Shown: piece after piece, positions 35,836 to 43,900 of the stretch
Position numbering within the stretch: the stretch's first letter is position 1
Layout of the letters: each line of letters begins with the position of its first letter
NCBI GenBank assembly: GCA_947599875.1
Contig: CANQFV010000001.1
Location: 140,233 to 204,232 of the forward strand
Reading direction: 5' to 3'
Length of the DNA: 64,000 nt
DNA from: an uncultured Oscillospiraceae bacterium
GTDB lineage: Bacteria > Bacillota > Clostridia > Oscillospirales > Oscillospiraceae
Program-made: the position numbers and the translations under genes
Notes under the pieces: generated by a model
What the model saw: only the letters and a program-made list of their open reading frames with translations
Told to the model about the DNA's origin: nothing
The model's database searches: none

Positions 35836-36247
35836 CCTCATGGGCACCGTAATGGAAAAGCTCCGCAATATCGCGGACGTGAGTACCGTCATCGGCGAGA
35901 GCATCACCACGCCCGACGGCATCACCATCATCCCCGTGTCCCGGGTGAGCATGGGCTTCGGCTCCGGCGGCTCGGACTTTACCGGCAAGCACCAGAAGGA
36001 CGGCGCGGCCAACCCCTTCGGCGGCGGCTGCGGCGGCGGTGTGAAGATCGACCCCATCGCCTTTGTCATCATCAAGGACGGCTCCGTCAGGGTCATGACC
36101 ATCGAGCCTCCCGCCTCCAACACCTTTGACCGGCTGGTGGACGGCGCCCCGGAGCTGGTGGACAAGATCTCCGCCATGATGGATAAGAAAAAGGCGGAGA
36201 AGGCGGAGAAGTCCGGGGAGGCCCTTCCCGAGACGGACGGGGAATAA
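35813..36247 (+). CDS. gerW: GerW family sporulation protein (YtfJ)
   Basis: 144 residues. KHPINDLMGTVMEKLRNIADVSTVIGESITTPDGITIIPVSRVSMGF, then a Gly-rich patch NPFGGGCGGGVKIDP and AFVIIKDGSVRVMTI are diagnostic of YtfJ/GerW. In Bacillus it is made in the forespore and needed for normal cortex-dependent germination. Its TAA stop overlaps the -35 element of the candidate sigma-G promoter for the next gene. Confidence 0.93.
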   Translation: MDKHPINDLMGTVMEKLRNIADVSTVIGESITTPDGITIIPVSRVSMGFGSGGSDFTGKHQKDGAANPFGGGCGGGVKIDPIAFVIIKDGSVRVMTIEPPASNTFDRLVDGAPELVDKISAMMDKKKAEKAEKSGEALPETDGE

Positions 36248-36270
36248 TCGCTTTTTCGATAAGCATACTA
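36242..36270 (+). promoter_or_regulatory. Candidate sigma-G promoter for dacF
   Basis: GAATA (36242-36246), 17 bases, CATACTA (36264-36270): fits the forespore sigma-G pattern GHATR-N17/18-CATnHTA, and is the twin of 25722-25750. Confidence 0.55.
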
Positions 36271-36271
36271 T

Positions 36272-36299
36272 CCTTCACGGGGACTTGTCCCCATGAAGG
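36272..36299 (+). promoter_or_regulatory. Hairpin that sequesters the dacF ribosome-binding site
   Basis: CCTTCA-C-GGGGAC pairs with GTCCCC-A-TGAAGG with one mismatch. The 3' arm contains the AAGG of the Shine-Dalgarno AAGGAGG at 36296-36302. Confidence 0.55.
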
Positions 36300-36308
36300 A
36301 GGCTTATC

Positions 36309-37427
36309 ATGCGCAAAAAACAGGTAACGGCCGCCGCCATTATTCTTCTGGCGGCGTTTACCGTTTTCAAGGCCGCCGCCGCGGAACCGGAGGTCTCCGT
36401 CTCCGCCGTGTCGGCTGTGGTATACGAGCCGGTGACGAAGACGGTGCTATTTGAGAAGGATGCGGACAGGCAGATGCTCATCGCCAGCACCACAAAGCTG
36501 ATGACGGCGCTGGTGGCCCTGGAGCGGTGCGGTCTGGAGGACAAGGTGATCATCCCCCCGGAGAGCGTGGGGGTGGAGGGGTCCTCCCTGTACCTGAAGG
36601 CCGGGGAGGAGATGACTCTGGAGGAGCTTCTCTACGGCATGATGCTGGAATCCGGCAACGACGCCGCCGTGGCCGTGGCTGTTCACGCCGCGGGTTCGGT
36701 GGAGGCTTTTGTGGAGCTGATGAACGACCGTGCGGCCGCCCTGGGGCTGGAGAACACCCATTTTGCCAACCCCCACGGCCTCAACGCCCAGGATCACTAC
36801 TCCAGCGCCCGGGATCTGGCGGTGATCATGGCCGAGGCGATGGACAACCCCCTCTTTGCCCGGATCGCCTCAACAAAGACCGTGACCTTCGGGGACAGGA
36901 CGTATAAAAACCACAATAAGCTGATGTGGAGCTACCGGGGGATGGTGGCCGGAAAGACGGGCTACACCAAGAAGGCGGGGCGGACGCTGGTGACGTATGC
37001 CAAGAGGGGCTCCACCGGCCTTATCTGCGTCACCCTCAACGCCCCGGACGACTGGGACGACCAGTGCAGGCTCTACGATATGGCTTTTGACCGGTGGGAG
37101 CTGATAAAGGCTGTCCACGCCGGGGAGGAGCTGGCCCGTGTGCCGGTGATCGCCGGAACGGCGCCGGACGTGGGCCTTGTGGCCTCGGAGGATATTGACC
37201 TGCTGGTGCCCCGGGGGACGCGGGCGCGGACGGTTGCGTCCGCCCCCGCATTTCTCTATGCCCCCGTCACCTACGGGAGCATGGCGGGATCCGCCGTTGT
37301 GACGGCGGAGGGCCAGGAGCGGGAGACGCCGCTTTTGTGCGGCGGGGACGCGGCGGTGGACGACGGCGCCCGCCTCCACGGGCTGTCGCGGCTCCGGGCC
37401 CTTTTGTCCCTGTGGGCTGACCGGTAA
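36309..37427 (+). CDS. dacF: D-alanyl-D-alanine carboxypeptidase, DacF-like
   Basis: 372 residues. A signal peptide (about 1-24, ending AAAAEP) exports it. The penicillin-binding motifs are SxxK at Ser60-Lys63 (ASTTKLMT), SGN at 115 (ESGNDAAVAVA) and KTG at 216 (AGKTGYTKKAG). A C-terminal PBP5-type beta domain follows. It trims the terminal D-Ala of peptidoglycan. Position after gerW and the sigma-G-like promoter suggest the spore-cortex paralog DacF rather than the vegetative DacA; that choice is an inference. Confidence 0.87.
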   Translation: MRKKQVTAAAIILLAAFTVFKAAAAEPEVSVSAVSAVVYEPVTKTVLFEKDADRQMLIASTTKLMTALVALERCGLEDKVIIPPESVGVEGSSLYLKAGEEMTLEELLYGMMLESGNDAAVAVAVHAAGSVEAFVELMNDRAAALGLENTHFANPHGLNAQDHYSSARDLAVIMAEAMDNPLFARIASTKTVTFGDRTYKNHNKLMWSYRGMVAGKTGYTKKAGRTLVTYAKRGSTGLICVTLNAPDDWDDQCRLYDMAFDRWELIKAVHAGEELARVPVIAGTAPDVGLVASEDIDLLVPRGTRARTVASAPAFLYAPVTYGSMAGSAVVTAEGQERETPLLCGGDAAVDDGARLHGLSRLRALLSLWADR

Positions 37428-37436
37428 CTTTTACCT

Positions 37437-37462
37437 GTGGGGAAAGCCCTGGAGGGCTTTCC
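37437..37462 (+). terminator. Possible terminator after dacF
   Basis: GGGAAAGCCCT/AGGGCTTTCCC hairpin ten bases past the stop; only a weak T run follows. Confidence 0.4.
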
Positions 37463-37517
37463 CGTTATCTAATCAAAAGACTGCGATCCGCAAATCCGAT
37501 TCCGGCGGGGGAGAGAC

Positions 37518-38222
37518 ATGACCGAGAGAATCCAAAAAATCATGGCGGCCCGGGCGGGGCTTTCCCGCAGAGCCGCCGAGGAGCTGATCCGGGAGAGGCT
37601 TGTCACGGTAAACGGCGCGACGGCCCATTTGGGGGACAGGGCCGACCCGGACAGTGACCTGATCCTCCTGCGCGGCCGGCCCCTGCCGGAGACGGAGCGG
37701 AAGGTTTACATCATGCTGAATAAGCCGGTGGGCTACGTCACCACCATGAGCGATGAGCGGGGGCGGAAGACCGTGGCCTCCCTGGTGGAGGACATCCCCG
37801 TCAGGGTCTACCCCGTGGGGCGGCTGGATATCAACTCCGACGGGCTGCTGATCATGACAAACGACGGGGAGCTGACGAACCGGCTCACCCACCCGTCCTT
37901 TGAGAAGGAGAAGATCTACCGGGTCTATGTGACCGGGGACGCCGAGGCGGGGGTAAAGCGCCTGCTGGAGCCGATGGAGCTGGACGGGGAACCCATCCGG
38001 CGGCCAAGGGTGCGCCTTATTGGGGAGAGGGACGGGGTCTCCTGCCTTGAGATCACCATCCACCAGGGGAAGAACCGGCAGGTGCGCCGGATGTGCCGGA
38101 TCGCCGGGCTGGAGGTTCGCCGCCTCACCCGCGTGGGGGAGGGCCCCCTGCGCCTGGGGGATCTGAAAAAGGGGTGCTGGCGGGAGCTGACACCGGAGGA
38201 GGTTCATGCCCTGCGGCAGTGA
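37518..38222 (+). CDS. Pseudouridine synthase RluB/RsuA family
   Basis: 234 residues. The N-terminal S4 RNA-binding domain (ERIQKIMAARAGLSRRAAEELI) is followed by the RsuA/RluB catalytic domain with the Asp in VGRLDINSDGLLIMTND, plus YIMLNKPVGYVTT and HQGKNRQVRRMCRIAG. It modifies uridine in rRNA; the Firmicutes RluB (23S U2633-type) is most likely from the scpAB neighbourhood, but RsuA cannot be excluded. GGGGGAGAG lies before ATG 37518. Confidence 0.9.
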   Translation: MTERIQKIMAARAGLSRRAAEELIRERLVTVNGATAHLGDRADPDSDLILLRGRPLPETERKVYIMLNKPVGYVTTMSDERGRKTVASLVEDIPVRVYPVGRLDINSDGLLIMTNDGELTNRLTHPSFEKEKIYRVYVTGDAEAGVKRLLEPMELDGEPIRRPRVRLIGERDGVSCLEITIHQGKNRQVRRMCRIAGLEVRRLTRVGEGPLRLGDLKKGCWRELTPEEVHALRQ

Positions 38223-38269
38223 TTTTGCAGGAATTCAGGCAAAAAGCTTCAAAATTTTCAAAAGAACCC

Positions 38270-38297
38270 TTGCATTTTGTCCGAAATGAAATATAAT
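38270..38297 (+). promoter_or_regulatory. Promoter of the RpiR-type regulator
   Basis: TTGCAT (38270-38275) and TATAAT (38292-38297), spacer 16; about 75 bases of leader follow before ATG 38374. Confidence 0.8.
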
Positions 38298-38373
38298 ATT
38301 CATTATCTGCGGCCCGGATTGGGGATAGACCGCTTTCCCCATTTCAAAACCGGCGCCGCGTGGAGGAAAAGTC

Positions 38374-39237
38374 ATGGGTAAGGATGTTTTGACGGCGATT
38401 CGCGAATTGGAACCCACCTTTTCAAAGGGGCAGAGGCGGATATCCGATTACATCACCGAAAATTATGACAAGGCCGCGTTTATGACGGCGGGCAGGCTGG
38501 GGCAGGCGGCCGGCGTGTCCGAGTCCACCGTCGTCCGCTTCGCGGCGGATCTGGGGTACGAGGGTTACCCGGAGATGCGCCAAGCCATGCAGGAGCTGGT
38601 GAAGAACCGGCTCACCACCGTACAGCGCATCGAGGTGGCCCGGGACATGCTCTCCGGCCCCAATATCCCCGAGGCGGTGCTGAACGCCGATATGTCCAAG
38701 ATCCGCCACACCCTGGAGGATCTTGACCGGGAGGAATTCCGGCGGGCCGCCGCGGAGATCAGCAGGGCCAGATCCATCTATATCGTGGGCGTGCGCTCCT
38801 CGGCGGTGCTGTCCAGCTTTATGGGGTTTTACTTAAATCAGCTCTTTCCCGATGTGCGGGTCATCTCCCAGAGCGCCTTTTCCGAGATCTACGAGCAGAT
38901 CCTCCACATCGGCCAGGGGGACGTGCTTGTGGCCATTTCCTTCCCCCGGTACTCCCGGCGCACCATTATGGCGATGGGCTACGCCAGGGACAAGGGGGCC
39001 AGGGTCATCGGCATCACGGACTCGGAGTCCAGCCTTGTGGCACAGCTGGCCCACATCAAGCTGTACGCCAGGAGCGACATGATCTCTTTCCTGGACTCCC
39101 TGGTGGCGCCCCTGAGCCTGATCAACGCCCTGGTGGTGGCGGTGGCGGAACACTCCGAAAAGGATCTGGAGGGCACCTTCGCCAAGCTTGAGAATATCTG
39201 GAACGAGTTTGACGTCTATGAGAAATACGAGCAGTGA
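38374..39237 (+). CDS. MurR/RpiR family transcriptional regulator
   Basis: 287 residues. An N-terminal HTH_6 domain (about 1-75; QAAGVSESTVVRFAADLGYEGYPEMRQAM) precedes a SIS sugar-isomerase domain (about 110-245; YIVGVRSSAVLSSFM, VAISFPRYSRRTIMAM, VIGITDSESSLVAQLA). Such proteins sense phosphosugars, but no sugar catabolic operon sits next to it, so its target is unknown. GTGGAGG precedes the ATG. The downstream flavoprotein start lies inside its final codons, so the two are probably co-expressed. Confidence 0.92.
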   Translation: MGKDVLTAIRELEPTFSKGQRRISDYITENYDKAAFMTAGRLGQAAGVSESTVVRFAADLGYEGYPEMRQAMQELVKNRLTTVQRIEVARDMLSGPNIPEAVLNADMSKIRHTLEDLDREEFRRAAAEISRARSIYIVGVRSSAVLSSFMGFYLNQLFPDVRVISQSAFSEIYEQILHIGQGDVLVAISFPRYSRRTIMAMGYARDKGARVIGITDSESSLVAQLAHIKLYARSDMISFLDSLVAPLSLINALVVAVAEHSEKDLEGTFAKLENIWNEFDVYEKYEQ

Positions 39238-40477
39238 CCTGATCGTGGTGGGCGCCGGGGCCGCCGGTATGATGGCCGCGGGGACTGCCGCCCGGGCGGG
39301 GGCCAGAGTCACCGTCTTGGAGAAAACGGAACACACCGGCCGGAAGCTGGGCATCACCGGCAAGGGCCGGTGCAACGTGACAAACCGCTGCTCCGTCCGG
39401 GAGGCCGTGGCAAACATCCCGGGGAACGGGAAGTTCCTCTACAGCGCCCTCACCGCCTTCCCGCCGGAGAGTACGATGGCGTTTTTTGAGTCCCTGGGCG
39501 TTCCGCTGAAGGTGGAGCGGGGGAACCGGGTGTTCCCCCAGTCCGACAGGGCGGGGGACATTGTGGACGCGCTCCGGCGCTTCTGCCGGAGGAGCGGCGC
39601 CGTCCTCCAACGGGCGCGGGCGGAGAAGCTCCTCACGGAGGGCGGGCGCGTTTCCGGCGTCCGGACGGACAGGGGGGATTATTTCGCCAAATCCGTGATC
39701 CTGGCCACGGGAGGGCTGAGCTACCCGGTCACCGGCTCCGACGGGGACGGCTACAGGATGGCCGCCGATGTGGGCCACAACGTGATACCGCCCCGGGGCT
39801 CCCTGATCCCGCTGGAATCCCCGGACGAGTTCTGCCGCCAGATGGCCGGCTTCTCCCCCAAGAACGTGGCAGTCCGGGTGGTGGACGGCCGGGGGAAGCG
39901 GGTTTTCCAGGACATGGGGGAGATGCTGTTCACCCACTTTGGCGTCTCCGGGCCGCTTGTCCTGTCGGCCTCGGCCCACATGCGGGATTTTGAGAAGAGC
40001 CGGTACACCATGTACATTGACCTGAAGCCCGCCCTTGACCGGGAGACCCTGGACAGGCGGATCCTTCGGGACTTTGAGAAATACAAAAACAGAAATTTTG
40101 AAAATGCCCTCACCGATCTTGCCGGGAAGAGCATGATCCCCGTGCTTGTCCGGCTCTCCGGCATCGATCCGGAGCGGAAGGTCAACTCCGTCACCCGGGA
40201 GGAGCGGCTGGCCCTTGTGGAGCTTTTTAAGGCGTTTCCCGTGAGGATCAGCGGCCCGCGGCCGGTGGAGGAGGCCATTGTCACCTCCGGCGGCGTTGAC
40301 GTGAAGCAGGTGGATCCCAGGACGATGGAGTCCCAGCTCCTGCCGGGGCTGTATTTCGCCGGGGAGATCCTGGACGCCGACGGCTACACCGGCGGGTTCA
40401 ACCTCCAGATCGCCTGGTCAACGGCCCATATGGCCGCGTTGAGCGCGGGGGAGCATTTGAAAAAGGAGACCGTATGA
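39218..40477 (+). CDS. HI0933/BaiN-type FAD-dependent oxidoreductase
   Basis: 419 residues. The N-terminal dinucleotide fold DLIVVGAGAAGMMAAGTAARAG binds FAD; KLGITGKGRCNVTNRC and ATGGLSYPVTGSDGDGYRMA are the HI0933 signature, and the C-terminus GGVDVKQVDPRTMESQLLPGLYFAGEILDADGYTGGFN(L) is typical. Some relatives in bile-acid-converting Clostridia were reported as BaiN reductases, but the general substrate is unknown. ATG 39218 lies within the previous gene (20-base overlap). It overlaps cmk by 4 bases, and the order with cmk-plsC-ispH is conserved. Confidence 0.9.
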   Translation: MRNTSSDLIVVGAGAAGMMAAGTAARAGARVTVLEKTEHTGRKLGITGKGRCNVTNRCSVREAVANIPGNGKFLYSALTAFPPESTMAFFESLGVPLKVERGNRVFPQSDRAGDIVDALRRFCRRSGAVLQRARAEKLLTEGGRVSGVRTDRGDYFAKSVILATGGLSYPVTGSDGDGYRMAADVGHNVIPPRGSLIPLESPDEFCRQMAGFSPKNVAVRVVDGRGKRVFQDMGEMLFTHFGVSGPLVLSASAHMRDFEKSRYTMYIDLKPALDRETLDRRILRDFEKYKNRNFENALTDLAGKSMIPVLVRLSGIDPERKVNSVTREERLALVELFKAFPVRISGPRPVEEAIVTSGGVDVKQVDPRTMESQLLPGLYFAGEILDADGYTGGFNLQIAWSTAHMAALSAGEHLKKETV

Positions 40478-41157
40478 ACCACATTTCCATTGCCATTGAC
40501 GGCCCCTCCGGCGCGGGAAAATCCACCCTCGCCCGGATGACGGCCAGGCACTTCGGCTTTCTCTATGTGGATACCGGGGCGCTCTACCGCACGGTGGGGC
40601 TTTACGTCCTGCGCCGGGGCGGGGACACAAAGGACCCCCGGGCCGTGGAGCCGCTGCTGCCGGAGATCCGGGTGGAGCTGAAATACGACGGCGCCGGGAT
40701 CCAGCGGATGATCCTGAACGGGGAGGACGTGTCCGACGATATTCGCCTGCCGGAGGTCTCTATGGCGGCGTCGGATGTGTCCGCCATACCGGCTGTCAGG
40801 GCCTTTCTGCTGGAGACACAGCGCTCTCTGGCCCGGCGGTATGACGTGATCATGGACGGGCGGGACATCGGCACCGTTGTCCTGCCGGACGCGCAGGTGA
40901 AGATCTTCCTCACCGCCTCGGCGCAGGAGCGGGCCAGGCGCCGGTTCCTGGAGCTTCAGGCCAAGGGGGTGGAGACGGACTACGACAGCGTCCTCCGGGA
41001 TATTGAGCTGCGGGATAAAAACGACTCCGGGCGGGCCATCGCCCCCCTGCGGCCGGCGGACGACGCCGTGATGCTGGACACCACGGAGCATGATCTGGAG
41101 GCCAGCTTCCGCCTTGTGTGCGGTATTATAGAGGAGAGACGGCGCGATGGACGGTAA
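40474..41157 (+). CDS. cmk: Cytidylate kinase
   Basis: 227 residues. It phosphorylates CMP/dCMP using ATP. The P-loop GPSGAGKSTLAR is at 9-20, DTGALYRTVGLY is the CMP-binding segment and VIMDGRDIGTVVLPDA the central family motif, with RAIAPLRPADDAVMLDTTE near the C-terminus. ATG 40474 overlaps the previous stop (ATGA), and the end overlaps plsC by 11 bases. Confidence 0.97.
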   Translation: MNHISIAIDGPSGAGKSTLARMTARHFGFLYVDTGALYRTVGLYVLRRGGDTKDPRAVEPLLPEIRVELKYDGAGIQRMILNGEDVSDDIRLPEVSMAASDVSAIPAVRAFLLETQRSLARRYDVIMDGRDIGTVVLPDAQVKIFLTASAQERARRRFLELQAKGVETDYDSVLRDIELRDKNDSGRAIAPLRPADDAVMLDTTEHDLEASFRLVCGIIEERRRDGR

Positions 41158-41755
41158 GTTTTTCCTGTACCGGGTACTTCGTGCCCTTGTGATGGTCTTT
41201 TACGGGGTCTTCAAGCCCTTCCGGATCGTGAACCGGGAGAACATCCCGGAGGGGGCCGCCGTGATCTGCGCCAATCACACGGGGTTTACGGATCCCTTTT
41301 ATATGGCCTTTGCCGTGCCGCCCAAATATCACCTGTGCCTGATGGCCAAGCAGGAGCTGTTTCGCTTCAAGCCCCTGGGGTGGATCTTGCGGGGCATCGG
41401 AACCTTCCCGGTGGACCGGGAACACGCGGACGTCAACGCCATGAAAAACGCCCTGACCGTCTTAAAGTCCGGCAAAAAGCTGGGCATCTTCCCGGAGGGA
41501 ACGCGCACCCACGCCGACGGGGAGGTGAGCCCCAAGGCCGGGGCAGTCCGCTTAGCTGAGAAGACCGGCGCGCCGTTAGTTCCCATGTTCATCCCCCGGA
41601 AGAAGCGGCTTTTCCGGCGGAACACCGTGGTGGTGGGCAAGCCCGTCTACCTGGATCGGGCCGTGAAGCGCTCCCGGGAGGAGCTGGAGCGGATCGCCGA
41701 TGATCTTATGGATAAGATCGCCGCGTTGGGGCATAATACCTTGGTGAAGGGATGA
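41147..41755 (+). CDS. plsC: 1-acyl-sn-glycerol-3-phosphate acyltransferase
   Basis: 202 residues. It adds the second acyl chain to lysophosphatidic acid at the membrane. The catalytic H-x4-D is ANHTGFTDPFYMA. The second motif GTFPVDRE and the substrate motif FPEGTRTHADGE are intact, followed by VPMFIPRK. An N-terminal hydrophobic stretch (about 3-20) may tether it. GAGGAGAG precedes ATG 41147. Its stop overlaps ispH-rpsA (ATGA). Confidence 0.93.
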   Translation: MDGKFFLYRVLRALVMVFYGVFKPFRIVNRENIPEGAAVICANHTGFTDPFYMAFAVPPKYHLCLMAKQELFRFKPLGWILRGIGTFPVDREHADVNAMKNALTVLKSGKKLGIFPEGTRTHADGEVSPKAGAVRLAEKTGAPLVPMFIPRKKRLFRRNTVVVGKPVYLDRAVKRSREELERIADDLMDKIAALGHNTLVKG

Positions 41756-43887
41756 GTCAGGTGGAGATCGAGCTTGCCAAAACAGCCGGCTTCTGCTTCG
41801 GCGTGCGCAGGGCCGTGAAAATGGCCGGGGAGGCCGCCAGGCAGTACGGCGGCTGCGCCTGCCTGGGGCCGCTGATCCACAACAACGACGTGGTGCGCCG
41901 CCTGGAGGAGCAGGGGGTCAGGACGGTTAAGTCCGTGTCCCAGCTTGTCCCGGGGGAGCCGGTGATCATCCGCAGTCACGGCGTGGGGCCGGAGGTGTAC
42001 CGGCAGATCCAGGCCCTGGGCTGTCCCGTGATCGACGCCACATGTCCCGAGGTGGCCAGGATCCACGCCCTTGTGGAGGAGAAGTCCCGGCAAGGCAGGG
42101 CGATCGTGGTCATCGGCCAGAGGGGCCACCCGGAGATCGAGGCCCTGGCCGGCTGGTGCGACGGCTGTACCGTGCTGGAAAACCCGGAGGAGACGGAAAA
42201 ATGGCTCCGGGAACACCCGGAAACGGCCGAAATACCCCTTACCGTGGTCTCTCAGACCACCGGCGAACAAAAAAATTTTGAAAATAGTGTTAAACTTATA
42301 AAAAAACAGTGTACAAATGGCGAAATATTTGATACAATATGCGGTACGACGTCAAGTCGGCAGCGTGAGGCCCGGGAAATTGCCTCCCGAAGCGATGTGA
42401 TGATCGTAATAGGCGGACGGCACAGCGCCAACACGGCCAAGCTTGCCCAGGTCTGCGCCGGGGAATGTGACCGGGTGCTTCTCATCGAGAACGCACGGGA
42501 GCTTGATCCGGCGGAGCTTGCGGGGGCGAAAACCGTGGGGGTGACAGCCGGCGCCTCCACACCAGAGTGGATAATTAAGGAGGTCAACAGGAAGATGTGT
42601 GACGAGAACAAGACTGTGGAGACAGTCGAAGAAAACAACGCGGCGGAGGCCGTAAACGAGACCGTGGAGACCCCGGCGGAGCCGGCTGCGGAGACTAAGA
42701 CCGAGGCGACTGAGGCGGAAGCCTCTTTCGAGGAGCTGCTTGAGCGTTCCATCAAGACCTTACATACGGGTGAGAAGGTCCGTGGTGTGATCGCGTCCAT
42801 TACGCCTACCGAGATATCCGTAGATCTTGGCACCAAGCAGTCCGGATATATTCCCCTTTCCGAGTTCACCGATGAGCCGGGTGTCAATGTGGCCGACATC
42901 ATCAAGGCCGGCGACGAGATCGAGGCGTATGTTATGCGCGTCAACGACGTCGAGGGCACGGTCATGCTGTCCAAGAAGCGTCTTGACAGCGTGAAAAATT
43001 GGGACAGCATCGTGGACGCCCGCGCCTCCCACGCCGTGGTGGAGGGCACCGTGGTGGAGGAGAACAAGGGCGGCGTTGTGGTCAACGTGAAGGGCGTGCG
43101 GGTGTTCGTCCCCGCCTCCCAGTCCGGCCTTCCCAAGGACGCGCCCATGACCGAGCTGCTCAAGCGCAAGGTGAAGCTGATGATCCGCGAGGTCAACCAG
43201 CCCCGCAAGCGCGTGGTTGGCTCCATCCGCGACGTGACCGTCAGCGAGCGCCGCGCCAAGGCCGAGGCCACCTGGAACGAGATCGAGGTGGGCAAGCGGT
43301 ATCACGGCGTGGTCAAGTCCCTCACCAGCTACGGTGCTTTTGTGGACATCGGCGGCGTGGACGGCATGGTGCATGTGTCCGAGCTTTCCTGGAAGCGCAT
43401 CCATCAGCCCTCTGAGGTTCTGTCCGTGGGCGACGAGATCGACGTCTACGTCATCTCCTTTGACAAGGAGACGAAGAAGATCTCCCTGGGCTACAAGGAT
43501 CCCAACGAGAACCCCTGGGTCAAGTTCACCAGCACCTATTCCGTGGGCTCCGTGGCCAGCGTGCGTATCGTGAAGCTCATGACCTTCGGTGCCTTTGCCG
43601 AGATCGTCCCCGGTGTTGACGGACTGATCCACATCTCCCAGATCGCTGACCGGCGTATCGGCAAGCCCGAGGACGTCCTCAGCGAGGGCCAGATCGTGGA
43701 CGCCAAGATCACCAACATCGACAACGAGAACAAGAAGGTCTCCCTGTCCATCCGCGCCCTCAGCGAGCATCCCGCCCCCGCGCCGGAGCCTAAGGCCGTA
43801 AAGCCCGTGGAGGACGAGGACGATGGCCCCGTGGTCGTCTACGACACCGAGAATCCCCCCGCGCCCGAGGATCTCCCCGAGGAGTAA
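41752..43887 (+). CDS. ispH: Fused HMBPP reductase (IspH) and ribosomal protein S1
   Basis: 711 residues. Residues 1 to about 280 are IspH, the last MEP-pathway enzyme, with iron-sulphur cysteines Cys15 (AGFCFGVRR), Cys98 (DATCPEV) and Cys197 (TICGTTSS). An acidic Glu/Thr/Ala linker (about 282-330) leads to four S1 RNA-binding domains starting near 340 (GEKVRGVIASI; VVEGTVVEENKGG; YHGVVKSLTSYGAFVDIGG; VASVRIVKLMTFGAFAEI). This fusion is known in Clostridia. An in-frame ATG at 42595 has AAGGAGG at 42577-42583, so free S1 could also be made. Confidence 0.95.
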   Translation: MSQVEIELAKTAGFCFGVRRAVKMAGEAARQYGGCACLGPLIHNNDVVRRLEEQGVRTVKSVSQLVPGEPVIIRSHGVGPEVYRQIQALGCPVIDATCPEVARIHALVEEKSRQGRAIVVIGQRGHPEIEALAGWCDGCTVLENPEETEKWLREHPETAEIPLTVVSQTTGEQKNFENSVKLIKKQCTNGEIFDTICGTTSSRQREAREIASRSDVMIVIGGRHSANTAKLAQVCAGECDRVLLIENARELDPAELAGAKTVGVTAGASTPEWIIKEVNRKMCDENKTVETVEENNAAEAVNETVETPAEPAAETKTEATEAEASFEELLERSIKTLHTGEKVRGVIASITPTEISVDLGTKQSGYIPLSEFTDEPGVNVADIIKAGDEIEAYVMRVNDVEGTVMLSKKRLDSVKNWDSIVDARASHAVVEGTVVEENKGGVVVNVKGVRVFVPASQSGLPKDAPMTELLKRKVKLMIREVNQPRKRVVGSIRDVTVSERRAKAEATWNEIEVGKRYHGVVKSLTSYGAFVDIGGVDGMVHVSELSWKRIHQPSEVLSVGDEIDVYVISFDKETKKISLGYKDPNENPWVKFTSTYSVGSVASVRIVKLMTFGAFAEIVPGVDGLIHISQIADRRIGKPEDVLSEGQIVDAKITNIDNENKKVSLSIRALSEHPAPAPEPKAVKPVEDEDDGPVVVYDTENPPAPEDLPEE
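42310..42338 (+). promoter_or_regulatory. Possible internal promoter for the S1 half
   Basis: TGTACA (42310-42315), 17 bases, TACAAT (42333-42338), inside an A/T-rich patch of the IspH coding region 260 bases before the internal start at 42595. Confidence 0.35.
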
Positions 43888-43900
43888 AAAATTTGCTGCC

